Shown one piece after another: positions 39,940 to 51,499 of a DNA stretch of 64,000 nt (position 1 is the first letter of the stretch; each line of letters begins with the position of its first letter). Source of the stretch: Mesostigma viride. Its lineage: Eukaryota > Streptophyta > Mesostigmatophyceae > Mesostigmatales > Mesostigmataceae. The stretch is from positions 1 to 64,000 of the forward strand of contig RPFO01000826.1 of the NCBI GenBank assembly GCA_009746045.1, in the 5' to 3' direction. Under the pieces are notes generated by a model, which saw only the letters and a program-made list of their open reading frames with translations, did not search any database and had not been told where the DNA came from. The position numbers and the translations under genes are program-made.

Positions 39940-42900
39940 CTAATAGCCCTGCTGCACCGCAAAATCAGCCCGCGTACGGCGGAGCATGATGTCCGCCATG
40001 GCCCGAGTCAGCGCCACCGACAAGCGCTGACGCCAATATGACGTCCAGGTCCGCGCCGACCATGGGGCCCGCTGGCCCTCCAGGTCCAGCCGGTCCTCCC
40101 GGAGCCGGCAACACTCCTTGAAGAAGGCGGAGGTCAGGGGCCCCATGGCCCCAAACTCCTCCAGGACAAAGGGCACCACACGATGGTGCCCGACGTCGCC
40201 GTAGGCCAGGAGCTTGGCCCGCTCCGCCCGGTCCGCCGTGTAACCTGCCGTGAGGGAGGCCCCAGCCACGTGGCTAAGAGCCAAGGGCCGCGCCACCGAA
40301 ACGTCAATAAGCAGATGCCGGCCACCCCCCTCAAAGTCCAGCACCACGATGTCAGGCCGGTGGTTGGGGGAATAGAAGGCAGCGCCATCCGCATCCTCGG
40401 ACCGGATGTTCGCGTGGGGGAAAACCGACCGAATCATGGCGAGCACCACCGTCAGGAGGACAGTGTGCAAATACAAATACCAATTCTGATTCTGTTGGCC
40501 CCCCATGCAGGCAAGGTAGTGAGTCCCCGTGGGATCCAGCGGCTGCCCACAGCTACCACAAGGCCGCCCGGCCGGAACAAGAGGCTGCGGGGCAAATAGC
40601 TGGTGCCGGAGCGCCACCGAGTAGTGGCTGGGAGCCAAGGCGAATGGGGGGGCCATGGGAAGAGCACGAAGGTACGCCGAGCCCACACTCCGCAAGGAAA
40701 GCGAGAACAGCCACGCACGTCCCTGGGCGTTGAGGTCCGCGAAAAGAGCAATCCAATCAGCCGTGTGCAGAATACCCGCGTAGGTTTTCTGGTGTTTATC
40801 GATGACGCGAGCAGGGAATGCGGCGGGAGATTGAACGGAGGCGACCGAGGGAGTGCCGCGAGGGAGGTGGCGCTGTACCGCCTGAGCGGCACGGACGGGA
40901 GAACAGGCCTGCTGGATCTCAGCATAGGCCTCCTGGATGGCGGTGACGAAGGGCAAAGGGCTGCTGGGGTCCAGGAGGTCAGGCGCTGCCGTTGCCAAAA
41001 GGGGCAGGAGCCGGCAGCTTTCCGCCCACGACTGAGCGACGGAGCCCAAAAAGGCTGCTGGGGCCAGCCGGGCGGCACGAGTCAGACCGCAGCCACCCAT
41101 CCGTGCAGGCAGGGAGGCAATGCGAATAGCATGTGGCGGGAGGTCGGGGCCCGGGACCAGCTGCGCCAAGGCCGACTGGATGCGTTCGTCGTGGCCCTCG
41201 GCGGCCAGCCGGACCTGAGACGGAAGAGCGCCCCGGAGCCAGTGAACGACGCGAGGGTGAGCGCAAAACCACAGAAGCAGACCCTTGGTCTGCGAATCAT
41301 GAAGGCGCGCAATCAAGGGCAGTACCTCAGTGCGTGCCTCGAGGGCGGCCCGCAGAGCATCGATGACAAACGCGGGGTCGCCAACCGGAACGCCGAGGAC
41401 ATCCAACCCATGGAGGCGCTCGTCCCGGCCCAAGAGCTGGGGCGGAAAGCCGGAGCAATCACCTTGGGGCGAGTACACCGCGCACTTGGCAAGGGTCAAC
41501 TGGAGGTTGATGTCGGCCACCGCGGTCTGCAGTGCCAGCAGAGCCGCGGTGGTGTCCGGCACAGGGCCCAGAAGGTAGATATCATCCAAGTAGGCCTGAA
41601 TAGCGACCGCCGGGTGGGCAGCATGGACCGCTTGGAGGCAACCCTGGAGGGGGGCGGCAAAGTACAGGGGTCCCAGGGGGTCCCCTTGCTGGGTGCCCGA
41701 CCGCGACAGCAGGCCGCCGCGAGTGCCGTCCTCCATGATGTGAACCAGTTGGCCGGGCTGGCCGTAGCACACGGCTGTCCAAGCGTACAAGTCCTCGAAG
41801 GACTCCATGACGGCCGCAAACATGCTGGCGCGGGACAGACTGTTGAACGCGTTGTGGCAGTCGACCTTGACGACAGCGTGGGTGGGGTGGGCCTCGAGGT
41901 AGGCCTGCACCGAATGGATGAGGATATCCGCCCCGCCTGGAGTCGTCACCCCCAGCTGGGCCGCCACCGAGGTCTCACCCGCTGCGAGGGGCGGGCAGAA
42001 AAAGGCACGGAGCTCGGGCGCCTTTTGGCGGCAGATCACTTTGCCCACGAGCTTGCGGAGCACCTCACCGCAGGCGATCGGGCGCACCTTGCCCTCGGGG
42101 GGGGCAAGACACCCTTGAGCAGAGCGAGGAGGCGAGCGCCCGCTAACCACTCGCGCGCAGCGGGAGGAACGCGACCAGCCGCCAGGTCAATGAGGGTGTC
42201 AAAGAGAATGTCCTCGCCCCCATGCCCCACCAGGACCTCCAAGTGCTCGTAGCGCCAGCCCGACGGCCCGGTAGAGGAAGCCCGCGGGACCTCACGCATC
42301 ACCTCCAGGAAGCAGTCGCGGTCCAGCCGGAGGGGGGCCGGCAGGGGGTCCGGCACGGGCAGCTGGAATCCGGGCTCCGCAGGGTGAAGAGCCTCCAAGG
42401 CCGCCAGGGTAGCCGCATTGGCGGGGGCGAGCTTGGCCATTTCCAAGCGGGTCATGGCCCGGCTGAGCTGCCCCTCGCGGACGAGGCGGATGACGTCGGC
42501 GGCCACCCGCTCGAAGTTGACCTCCCCCGACAGCCGGGCCGTGCGCGGGGGCGGCACGCCAAACAGCCCCTCCCAGTCCCCCTGCAGAAAGCGTCGGCAA
42601 CGGGCAATAACCGCACCCTGGAGGCCGCGCACACCACGCCCGAGAGGGGTGAGGAGCAGGCGGGGGGTCACCATGTGCAGTTTAAAGCCCAGCGGGTCGT
42701 CCGGAGCGGCGTGCATGCGCCGGAGAGAAACGATTGCACATTGCGCGAAAAGGCTACGCGCGCGGTGGGGGAGGTCGGTCAGGGTAGACGTCGGGTTGAT
42801 GGCGCATGCATCCCAGGGAACCGTGTCAAGCCAACGCCAACTGGCCGAGTAGTCGGGCGGCGGGGGCTGGGAGCCGGGGGAGCCGAGGCGGGAGGGGGGA

Positions 42901-42944
42901 GGGGGCCGGGACTGCTGGCCGGTTGAGGGGCCGTTGAGCAACAC
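39940..42944 (-). CDS. Reverse transcriptase with restriction-like endonuclease
   Basis: Reading from 42944: an N-terminal region, the RT finger motif TGPSGWRYEHLEVL, then after a frame change in a run of eight G/C (42097-42104) the motifs GKVRPIACGEVLRKLVGKVI, VDCHNAFNSLSR (catalytic Asp), GTQQGDPLGPLYFA and AYLDDIYLLG (YLDD catalytic box). The thumb region is followed by CGSCGQPLDPTGTHYLAC (CCHC-like) and RPDIVVLDF with LIDVSVARP, the PD-D core of a restriction-like endonuclease. The protein would nick its target and prime cDNA synthesis there. The single frame change at a homopolymer may be a base-calling error or real damage; the rest is intact. Confidence 0.9.
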
Positions 42945-45106
42945 AGGCGCGCGCGTGCTGAGCGCGCCCGTGAATGGAGTACACCCGCTGGCAGTGAGCT
43001 TCCGGGCACCGGTAACAGCTCATGGCCTGCAGATCCGCCGCGCCGAGATCGGGGTGCACAGCGCGAAGGTGCTGGCAGAGGAGGTTACGGTTGTGGAACA
43101 CACCCGCACACGGGGACCCCGTGGGAAGCAGCACGGCACACCGGTGAAGGCCGTCGGCGGGCGCTGAGTGGCGGGGAGCGGCGCCAGCAAAGGCAGGACG
43201 TGGGGCCTGCGGCGTCTCCCCAGCCGGGCCGGCAGGCGCGCGCACCACGACCCGACCAGCGCCCGGCAGGCCCGCCGGGGCCACGGAGGAGGCAGTGCCC
43301 ACCGGGGAGACCCCCAGCGGAGGGGGATCGAGAACGCCGGCGCCCCTCCCAGGGGGACTCGCCAGCGCGCCCGCGACCACCCCAGGCCCCGGCAACGAGG
43401 CCGGGGGCGGAGGCCGAGGGGTCGGGGAGGCAGCTGGCCCCGGGGCCCGGTGGGGACCCGGCAGGGGACCCAGCGAGACCGGGGGCGGGCCGAGAGGAAG
43501 CGCAGTCCCAGGGGGCGGCACAACAGCCCGGCACAACGGGCAGCGCGGCACGGAGTGGAGCAAGCTGCGCGCGATGCACGCTTGATGGAATGTGTGGCCG
43601 CACGCGGGCAGGCGACACAAGCCATCCCCCGGCCGGAAGGGCTCAAGGCAGATGGCACAGGAGCCCGACTCGGGGTCGTCCCCCTCCAGAAGGGACCGGA
43701 CATGAGGGGGGGGCGGGTCCCAGCCGGCCTCCCAGCAACCCGGGAGAGCGGCAATCTGGGCGCGCGAGAGGATGCCGACCGGTTGGTCAGCCGCGGGGTG
43801 CCATTCGTGCGGGATGCCTGCCAACTCCAGGATGTCGTGGAGGAAGGCAGAAACAGGCGTCCCCGCGGTTAGGGGCTGGGCGCGCCCGGCCGAGTCCACC
43901 AAGATGGCCTGGCCGCCCTGAACCGCGATGGGGGCCCCGAACTCCACACGCAGCATGGCGGCCTGCGCCAGGCTGAGGGAGGTGATGAGAAAGCCCCCAC
44001 TGGCAACCGGGCCGGGAGGCGGGGCCTGGGCGTCCAAGAAGAGGCGAAGCTGCCGCGGGGACATGAGGCCCAGGTCGGCGCCGCCCGCGAGGTAGGCCGC
44101 CCGCACCGAGACCTGTGCGTCTCGAGCCACCGCCGTGACGAACTCGACCACCGCCTGACCCACCCGCTCGTCCAGGGAAAGCAGCTCTTCCTGCCGGGCG
44201 GCCGGGAGATGCCACGGCAGCCGGCAGCCGGCGTGATATCCTTCCAAGACATACCCCCAAAGAGTCGAGGCCGTCACCGGGGGGCGGCGGAAAGAAATGT
44301 CGCCCGCACCTGCGCAACTAGGGCCAGGAAGGCCGGGGGCCTAGGGAGCGAGGGGAAGGCGGCCTGGAGCCCGACCGCGTCCAGCAACAAAGGGCAGTAC
44401 GCCCAAGAAAAGGTGGCGCGGCCCACCACGCCGACAATGTGCGAGGGCGGCCACGAGGTGAACGCGTGGGCCCGGGGGCCGCCGTCCCACGCGGCAAGGA
44501 CGGGGGTGGCGGCTGGGTGGCCAACCGCGGCCGGGGGAAGGGAGGCCAGAGCGTCGGGGAGCGAGGGGCCGGGGGCGGGCGCCGGGGTCGCCAGGCCCGC
44601 CGGGGGTCGGCCGGGCTCAGCCCAGGCGACAGCGCCGCGCCCCCGTCGGCGGGGCCAGGCGACGGGTGGGGCCCCGGGGCCGAGGGCGCCAGGGCCCGAG
44701 CAACGGCGGCCCCATCGGGCAGGCCACGGCCCGCCCCGAGGGCCTCGGCAGGGGGGCACACGGGGCAGGGGGCCGGAGCACCCAGCGGGGAGGGCAGCCC
44801 GGGGGCCCGCCGGGGGGGACAGCGCGGGCACGTCCAGGAGCCCGGCGGGACCCGGTAGAGCCGGGGAGTAAGACACTGCAAGTGCCACCCGGAATTGCAA
44901 GCATCACAAACTAACATGTGGTGCCCGCGGTGCCCGCTCCGGCAGACCTCGCAGACCAAGGAGGGGGAGACCGGGGCGCCCGAGCCCCCCGCAGCCGGGT
45001 CGCCCACCTCCGCAAGAAGGGCCGCAAGCCGAGAGGACCGCCGAGGCGCCAACCGGGGAGCGGGGGAGCCGTTGGGCGAAGGGGGTCGTGGGTCGTCCAT
45101 GAACAA
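42826..45106 (-). CDS. N-terminal PHD, RING-H2 and C2H2 fingers of the retrotransposon
   Basis: Starts at or near 45106 (MFMDDPRPPS). The PHD finger follows: CEVCRSGHRGHHMLVCDACN, then GWHLQCL, and VPPGSWTCPRC. After a Pro-rich stretch and a frame change around 44.6 kb comes an Ala/Leu-rich domain (WPPSHIVGVVGRATFSWAY). After another near 44280 comes a globular region, then a RING-H2: CAICLEPFRPGDGLCRLPAC, GHTFHQAC, RCPLCR. Two C2H2-like fingers follow (CAVLLPTGSPCAGVF then HLRAVH; CPEAHCQRVYSIHGRAQH). The frame changes again near 42.9 kb into the reverse transcriptase. All changes lie in G/C runs, so the original was probably one long protein. PHD may read histone tails; RING-H2 may give E3 ubiquitin ligase activity. 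Both are family inferences. Confidence 0.8.
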
Positions 45107-45213
45107 TCAGGGCAGGCGTGGCAGCCACCGAGGGGGGGGGCGGGGGGTGTGGGGGGCGGAGCCCCCCACGCGGGGGTTTGGGGGGCGGCAGCCCCCCAAC
45201 GCGCTGCGGTCGC

Positions 45214-47080
45214 GGTACCGCCTGCCGTCCGGCACTTTGAAGCCCGCCGGTGCTATAATTCCTATCGTCCACGCATGTTTTCCCCTGCCTCAAACCGCAC
45301 GTTGCATTTAAATCTGGAGCCCAAAATTCACTGAAAACGTGTGCCAGCCGGTAGCAAACTGGGCCAAGCTGCCACGGAATGGTGGTACCGCCTGCCGTCC
45401 GGCACTTTGAAGCCCGCCGGTGCTATAATTCCTATCGTCCACGCATGTTTTCCCCTGCCTCAAACCGCACGTTGCATTTAAATCTGGAGCCCAAAATTCA
45501 CTGAAAACGTGTGCCAGCCGGTAGCAAACTGGGCCAAGCTGCCACGGAATGGTGGTACCGCCTGCCGTCCGGCACTTTGAAGCCCGCCGGTGCTATAATT
45601 CCTATCGTCCACGCATGTTTTCCCCTGCCTCAAACCGCACGTTGCATTTAAATCTGGAGCCCAAAATTCACTGAAAACGTGTGCCAGCCGGTAGCAAACT
45701 GGGCCAAGCTGCCACGGAATGGTGGTACCGCCTGCCGTCCGGCACTTTGAAGCCCGCCGGTGCTATAATTCCTATCGTCCACGCATGTTTTCCCCTGCCT
45801 CAAACCGCACGTTGCATTTAAATCTGGAGCCCAAAATTCACTGAAAACGTGTGCCAGCCGGTAGCAAACTGGGGCAAGCTGCCACGGAATGGTGGTACCG
45901 CCTGCCGTCCGGCACTTTGAAGCCCGCCGGTGCTATAATTCCTATCGTCCACGCATGTTTTCCCCTGCCTCAAACCGCACGTTGCATTTAAATCTGGAGC
46001 CCAAAATTCACTGAAAACGTGTGCCAGCCGGTAGCAAACTGGGGCAAGCTGCCACGGAATGGTGGTACCGCCTGCCGTCCGGCACTTTGAAGCCCGCCGG
46101 TGCTATAATTCCTATCGTCCACGCATGTTTTCCCCTGCCTCAAACCGCACGTTGCATTTAAATCTGGAGCCCAAAATTCACTGAAAACGTGTGCCAGCCG
46201 GTAGCAAACTGGGCCAAGCTGCCACGGAATGGTGGTACCGCCTGCCGTCCGGCACTTTGAAGCCCGCCGGTGCTATAATTCCTATCGTCCACGCATGTTT
46301 TCCCCTGCCTCAAACCGCACGTTGCATTTAAATCTGGAGCCCAAAATTCACTGAAAACGTGTGCCAGCCGGTAGCAAACTGGGGCAAGCTGCCACGGAAT
46401 GGTGGTACCGCCTGCCGTCCGGCACTTTGAAGCCCGCCGGTGCTATAATTCCTATCGTCCACGCATGTTTTCCCCTGCCTCAAACCGCACGTTGCATTTA
46501 AATCTGGAGCCCAAAATTCACTGAAAACGTGTGCCAGCCGGTAGCAAACTGGGGCAAGCTGCCACGGAATGGTGGTACCGCCTGCCGTCCGGCACTTTGA
46601 AGCCCGCCGGTGCTATAATTCCTATCGTCCACGCATGTTTTCCCCTGCCTCAAACCGCACGTTGCATTTAAATCTGGAGCCCAAAATTCACTGAAAACGT
46701 GTGCCAGCCGGTAGCAAACTGGGGCAAGCTGCCACGGAATGGTGGTACCGCCTGCCGTCCGGCACTTTGAAGCCCGCCGGTGCTATAATTCCTATCGTCC
46801 ACGCATGTTTTCCCCTGCCTCAAACCGCACGTTGCATTTAAATCTGGAGCCCAAAATTCACTGAAAACGTGTGCCAGCCGGTAGCAAACTGGGGCAAGCT
46901 GCCACGGAATGGTGGTACCGCCTGCCGTCCGGCACTTTGAAGCCCGCCGGTGCTATAATTCCTATCGTCCACGCATGTTTTCCCCTGCCTCAAACCGCAC
47001 GTTGCATTTAAATCTGGAGCCCAAAATTCACTGAAAACGTGTGCCAGCCGGTAGCAAACTGGGGCAAGCTGCCACGGAAT
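45214..47080 (-). repeat. Eleven 170-bp tandem monomers at the retrotransposon 5' end
   Basis: Units start at 45214 and every 170 bp to 46914 with GGTACCGCCTGCCGTCCGGC. Copies are essentially identical. The only variant I see is GGGCCAAGC (copies 1, 2, 3, 6) versus GGGGCAAGC (the rest). Each has TGCTATAATTCC. The position upstream of the minus-strand reading frame is like the promoter monomers in the 5' UTR of rodent L1. The array ends abruptly at 47080. Confidence 0.95.
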
Positions 47081-47857
47081 ATATATGCAGGTCGTACTAC
47101 AGGTACAGCCACGGCTGCCACGCGGCTTCTGCAGCGATCACGCTCTTTCTCCTAGACAATTGCTCTACTGGTCCCTACAGGTCGGTCGACTTGGACCATG
47201 ATGCGTCAAGAACAGTTAATTGACCGACTTAAACAAGATGTTTGTCTACATGCAGCTGTCTGCACCTAACTAACGCGAAACCGCGTGCTACCAAATATAG
47301 GGGGAAATGCATGAGTAACACATGTCAACGCACAACCGGTGGAAATCACGCGATACCAACCGCGGCAACAGTGGTGTGAACATAGCGGGCACTGACATGC
47401 AAAAAAGCACCAGCAGCGGCATCAGTAGCAAATTGTAGTAGCGGAACAATAGCCACTACATCAATGCAACAACACATCAGCCCAGCAACACAGCAGCAGC
47501 ATGACCGTAGCACAGCAGCAGCACAACTGTAGCACATCAACACGGCCGCATAGCAGGAGCACAAGTCAGCGCAGCAGCAACTTAGTATGCCGATTCCTGA
47601 ATTTCCTATCAGTGGACTATAGTCCATTGATAGGAAATTCACTAATAGGCAGTACTAGCTCAGCAGCACGGCAGCAATGCAGCAGTGCATCAACACAGCA
47701 GCACGACAGCAATACATCAGCGGCACGGCAGCAATGCAGCAACACATCAGCACAATAGCACAGCAGCAGCACGGCAGCAATGCAGCAGCAGTAGCATGGC
47801 AGCACAGCAGCAGCAGCAGCACATGAGCAGCTCAATGACAACAACGCTGCTTGCGCT
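47081..47857. other. Non-coding segment with AGC-rich repeats and a palindrome
   Basis: No gene is recognised. From about 47400 it is a degenerate CAGCA/GCAGCAATGCAGCA repeat leading into the acidic C-terminal codons of the next gene. A 42-bp near-perfect palindrome lies at 47599-47640. Confidence 0.6.
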
Positions 47858-50462
47858 TCAGCAGTCGTCGTCGTCGTCATCGTCATCGGCAAGGATGAGC
47901 GCTCGCTTTCGACGCCGGGAGGCGCCTGCGTTGTTGTTCTCCGCCACAACGTCGCTGGGTGGAACCATCTCGCGCAATCGAGCCTCGGCCAGGGTGATAT
48001 CCGGCGCTTGCAACGCAGGGACGACCACACCGGGGCACCCGCAGATCTGTGCCTCCAGCTCGTGGAGAGGCACGCAAGAAACCGCGTCCTCCTCCCAACG
48101 GGCACCCCAGTACATGGCTACCATGTCGTTTTGCGTGTCGACAACAGCGACACGACCATGGTACCTGCCGTCCCGGCTTTCGGTGCGACCGTCCGCGGAT
48201 GTCACACGCTCCGACGCCCAATGACACACGACTTGCCCTACGAGGTTGCGGCTGCCACTCTTGACCTGCAGCGTTACGCCTTCCCAGCATGCCTTCGCCA
48301 TGCCGACGATGCCCTTCGAGCATTCAGCATCTTGCCACTTCACGACCGGGTGTTCCGCGTCATAGGGCACCTCCTTCAGCGCCTTTAGGCACTCCTTGGT
48401 GAGCTTTTTGTTCGCACCCAAGGAGACTCCATGGGGCGGCTGACCTCGCTTGCCCACCACTTGTGTCAAGACGAGGTCTGAGGCGGTGATGATCACCGTG
48501 TGCGCCGCAGTGGTTGGCGGATGGGGCCATTGCGCAATGTCTGTATTCCACGGGTGCCACGTGTCATGCAAATGCTTAGCGCGGTATACAAAGAGCTCAA
48601 TAGAAGGTTGGCCGCCATCCTCCTTCGCAACCACCTCCTTGATGATGCCAACGAGGACTGGAGTCCACGTGAGCTTCGAGTTGCAGAGAATACCAGCTGA
48701 AGGGTGCCAGTATAGAACAGCGGAGCCTTTCTCAACGCCTTGCATGCGCTTCAAGTAAGCGACCTTGGCTGCCATGGCCCTGTCTTCTGCCGCCCATTCC
48801 TGCTGTGTGTGGCCATCATGACGAACTCGGTCTACCAGCGGGGTGACGCGCACCGCCTCTGCGTCGACCAACGCCATGAAGTGCTCTTCTTGCGTCGGTG
48901 GTGGTTCAGGCGCTGCATCGTGCTCACGCAGGGCGGAGATGTCCGCGCGAGATGGCCACGGCAAAGGGCGCCACTCCTCAGGCACCTCCTCAGGGGCATG
49001 TGGGACTTGACTTGCGAAAAAAGGCCTTGTTTGGCTTGATGGTGTCGGGCGGAAAGTACCACTGCCAGATGCCATGGGGCAACTTCTCGACCCTTGTTTT
49101 GATCGACTCCAGCTCCTTCCCCAGAAACTCCATGTTCAATGGTGCGAAGGCTGGGGTGTCCTGCAACATCGGAATGCGGTCTGGATCCACAAGTCGGACG
49201 CCAAACAGCGGCCGCCCCTCCGCATCAAACCTGTATGGCTGTGTCATCGCCTTCCCGCACCGTGGCGCGCCTTCCTGTCGAGTCCCCGCGGGCTGCCACG
49301 GCGTCTTTTGGGACTCCGTGGTCCGGTAGGACAACCAGGTCTCTGTGTTGCCCTGTACCTGGAAGAAGACGGCGTGGTGCACCTTCATTGAGCGACCGCG
49401 TTTTTCAGGCACCGGCTGTGCCGCTCCGCCGCTCCGCCGCTCCGCTGCCCGCCGGCTGCGCCGCCGGCCCGCCGCGCGCCGGCTGCCCCGCCCCGTAGCC
49501 CGTCGACAGGCTGCCCCGCCCCGCCGCATGCCAGCTGCGCCGGCCCGCCGCCCACGCGCGCCGGCAGCGCCGTTGGCCCCCCGCGCGCCGACGGCCCTGC
49601 CCCGCCGCCCGTTGACAGCCCCGCCCCGCCGCATGCCAGCTGCGCCGGCCCGCCGCCCATGCGCGCCGGCAGCGCCGCTGGCCCCCGCGCGCCGACGGCC
49701 CTGCCCCGCCGCCCGTCGACTGCCCCGCCCCGCCGCCCGTCGACAGCCCTGCCCCGCCGCATGCAGGCTGCGCCGCCGCTGCCACCTCGCTGCGCGCTGG
49801 CTGCGCCACCTCGCCGCCCGCCGACGGCGCCGCCCCGCCGCGCACCGGCTGCCCCGCCCCGCCGCCTGTCGACTGCCCCGCCCCGCCGCATGCCAGCTGC
49901 GCCGGCCCGCCGCCCACGCGCGCCGGCAGCGCCGCTGGCCCCCCGCGCGCTGACGGCCCTGCCCCGCCGCCCGTCGACTGCCCCGCCCCGCCGCCCGTCG
50001 ACAGCCCCGACCCACCGCATGCCAGGTGCGCCGGCCCGCCGCCCGCGCGCGCCGGCAGCGCCGCTGGCCCCCGCGCGCCGACGGCCCTGCCCCGCCGCCC
50101 GTCGACAGCCCTGCCCCGCCGCCCGTCGACAGCCCTGCCCCGCCGCCCGTCGACAGCCCCGCCCCGCCGCATGCCAGCTGCGCCGGCCCGCCGCCCACGC
50201 GCGCCGGCAGCGCCGCTGGCCCTGCCCCGCCGCCCGTCGACTGCCCCGCCCCGCCGCCCGTCGACAGCCCTGCCCCGCCGCATGCCAGGTGCGCCGGCCC
50301 GCCGCCCGCGCGCACCGGCAGCGCCGCTGGCCCCCCGCGCGCCGACGGCCCTGCCCCGCCGCCCGTCGACAGCCCCGCCCCGCCGCATGCCAGCTGCGCC
50401 GGCCGGCCGCCCATGCGCGCCATGCGCTTCGCAGGTCCATTGGGATCATGAGGCCTGCGCAA
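47858..50462 (-). CDS. Unknown protein with GC-rich repeat N-terminus and acidic tail
   Basis: Read from 50462 (MRRPHDPNGP) to the stop at 47858, the frame is open except for one base in the A6 run at 49017-49022 (T6 in the gene). Removing one base gives 867 codons. Residues 1 to about 350 are a Gly/Ala/Arg repeat (STGGGAG, LACGGAG). The unique part begins near PVPEKRGRSMKVHHAVFF and contains LVDPDRIPMLQDTPAF, HGIWQWYFPPDTIKP, VPEEWRPLPWPSRADI, an Asp/Glu-rich middle, and GRYHGRVAVVDTQNDMVAMY with WGARWEED, which vaguely resembles a Tudor/BAH-like barrel. It ends in eight Asp and a Cys. No family is recognised. It lies in the 16.6-kb TIR element and may be its own gene or captured. Confidence 0.55.
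49420..50405. repeat. GC-rich minisatellite (CCGCCGCCCGTCGACAGCCC type)
   Basis: Variable 30-36 bp units of CGCC/GCCG composition containing GTCGAC and CGCATGCCAGCTGCGCCGGC recur across about 1 kb. They encode the repetitive N-terminus of the minus-strand gene. Other frames are open through it for compositional reasons. Confidence 0.9.
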
Positions 50463-50600
50463 AATCTCACCTCGGAGGCCCGTGCTACTTCTAGTAAGAT
50501 GCTTGCATTTTCAATGCGTCACCTATATGCAGGCATAGAGGGTGGTACATGGCGCTAGACTCATCAGGGGATAGGAGCCATGCCCTCAGCAATTACTCAC

Positions 50601-51375
50601 CTCCTGGCCCTTGCTGTTGCGGTCTCGGATGAAGATGATGGTCTACACGCCGCCGCATGCAAACAAGGAATGAGAGACAAAGCCGTGCGAGGCCAATATG
50701 GGCACAGTGAGAGAAACAAGTCGACGCGAATCTACATCACGAGTGTCAGCGAAGGGGACCCATGGGAGAAGTCTCCCTCCCATGGTATCATTCACGGACA
50801 CACGCAGCGGCCATGGGAACAGCCAAAACAGCAGGTTCACACACGCAAGGGCAACGACCTGCAGTGCCTGACCAGCATGTCGGTCAGTTGTGATTGGCAA
50901 GGCAGAGCCACACACACCAGGTACACGCTGCATGGGCAGGGAAGACGCTCTTACATGAGAAAAAGCGAGGAAACGTGCGCGAGAAGGATATTAAGAGCGA
51001 TCCGCCTAGAAGGATGCTACAATAGCATCATATATTCAAGAATTAGCAAAGAAAGATGTAGAAAAGAGACAAAAGAAAGAAATACGAGAGAAAGCAAAGA
51101 CAGGGAGCTGCCAAACCGGGCAGACAAAAGGTTACGAGCGGCAAGAGTTGTGAACGCTGCACTTGATTGCTTTCTCTGACTTGTCAACTGCGAAGAGTGA
51201 CTGACTTACCTCTCTGGAAATGGTATGCTCAGCATCCCATGGTAATGAAATGGTGAGCTATGCTGTCAGACATGCCTATATAACATAGCTACCCTAGGGT
51301 CCTAATACAAAACTAGAAATCAAACCATACCGTGAGTTTCCCGGCTCGCACGGCCTCCTCCCTTTGTGCCAACGC
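50601..51375 (-). pseudogene. CFAP299: Two exons of CFAP299, apparently captured
   Basis: The minus-strand exon 51375-51331 encodes ALAQREEAVRAGKLT and the exon 50642-50601 encodes TIIFIRDRNSKGQE. Both have AG/GT flanks and phase-0 junctions. Joined in order they match the conserved centre of the cilia- and flagella-associated protein CFAP299 (C4orf22 family), which has a LAxREEAxRxGKLT segment followed by VIFIRDRNSxGQE. The expected next exon (SGYIDYAHRL-like) was not found before the unknown gene at 50462. A preceding exon ending RTVDLLK at about 51515 is possible but weak. The exons lie inside the 16.6-kb TIR element, so I read them as a gene fragment picked up by the transposon. A dispersed functional gene cannot be excluded. 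Confidence 0.7.
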
Positions 51376-51499
51376 CTGCAAACACAACGGGCCGTGGAGG
51401 AGGGTGGAAAGGTGGGCAAGTGTGGAGGAGTTTGGGGGGGACCGGGTTGAGCAGCGGTGGGGGAAAGATGTGCCGGTCATGATGTTGTCAACTACAGCT

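Larger units (their letters stand above)
39815..47080 (-). mobile_element. Non-LTR retrotransposon with C-terminal R2/CRE-type endonuclease
   Basis: From 5' to 3' on the minus strand: eleven 170-bp monomers (47080-45214), GC hairpins (45199-45140), an open reading region starting near 45106 with PHD, RING-H2 and C2H2 fingers, reverse transcriptase, a CCHC motif and an RPD-D restriction-like endonuclease, stop at 39940, then a ~125-bp 3' UTR. There are no LTRs and no integrase. Endonuclease placement after the reverse transcriptase puts it with early-branching non-LTR clades (R2/CRE/NeSL-like). It is nested inside the 16.6-kb element. The exact 3' end is uncertain; similarity to 35721-35895 suggests it lies near 39815. 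Confidence 0.85.

Noticed and set aside
40603-42252. 549-codon plus-strand open frame
   Set aside because: It is antisense to the reverse transcriptase in GC-rich DNA. The minus strand carries the recognised motifs.
49385-50558. Alternative long frames in the GC minisatellite on both strands
   Set aside because: Only the frame continuing into unique sequence below 49410 has a non-repetitive coding segment. The others are compositional.
50643-50933. Minus-strand 96-codon frame overlapping the CFAP299 intron
   Set aside because: It lies between the two CFAP299 exons with no domain, and the exon boundaries explain the region better.
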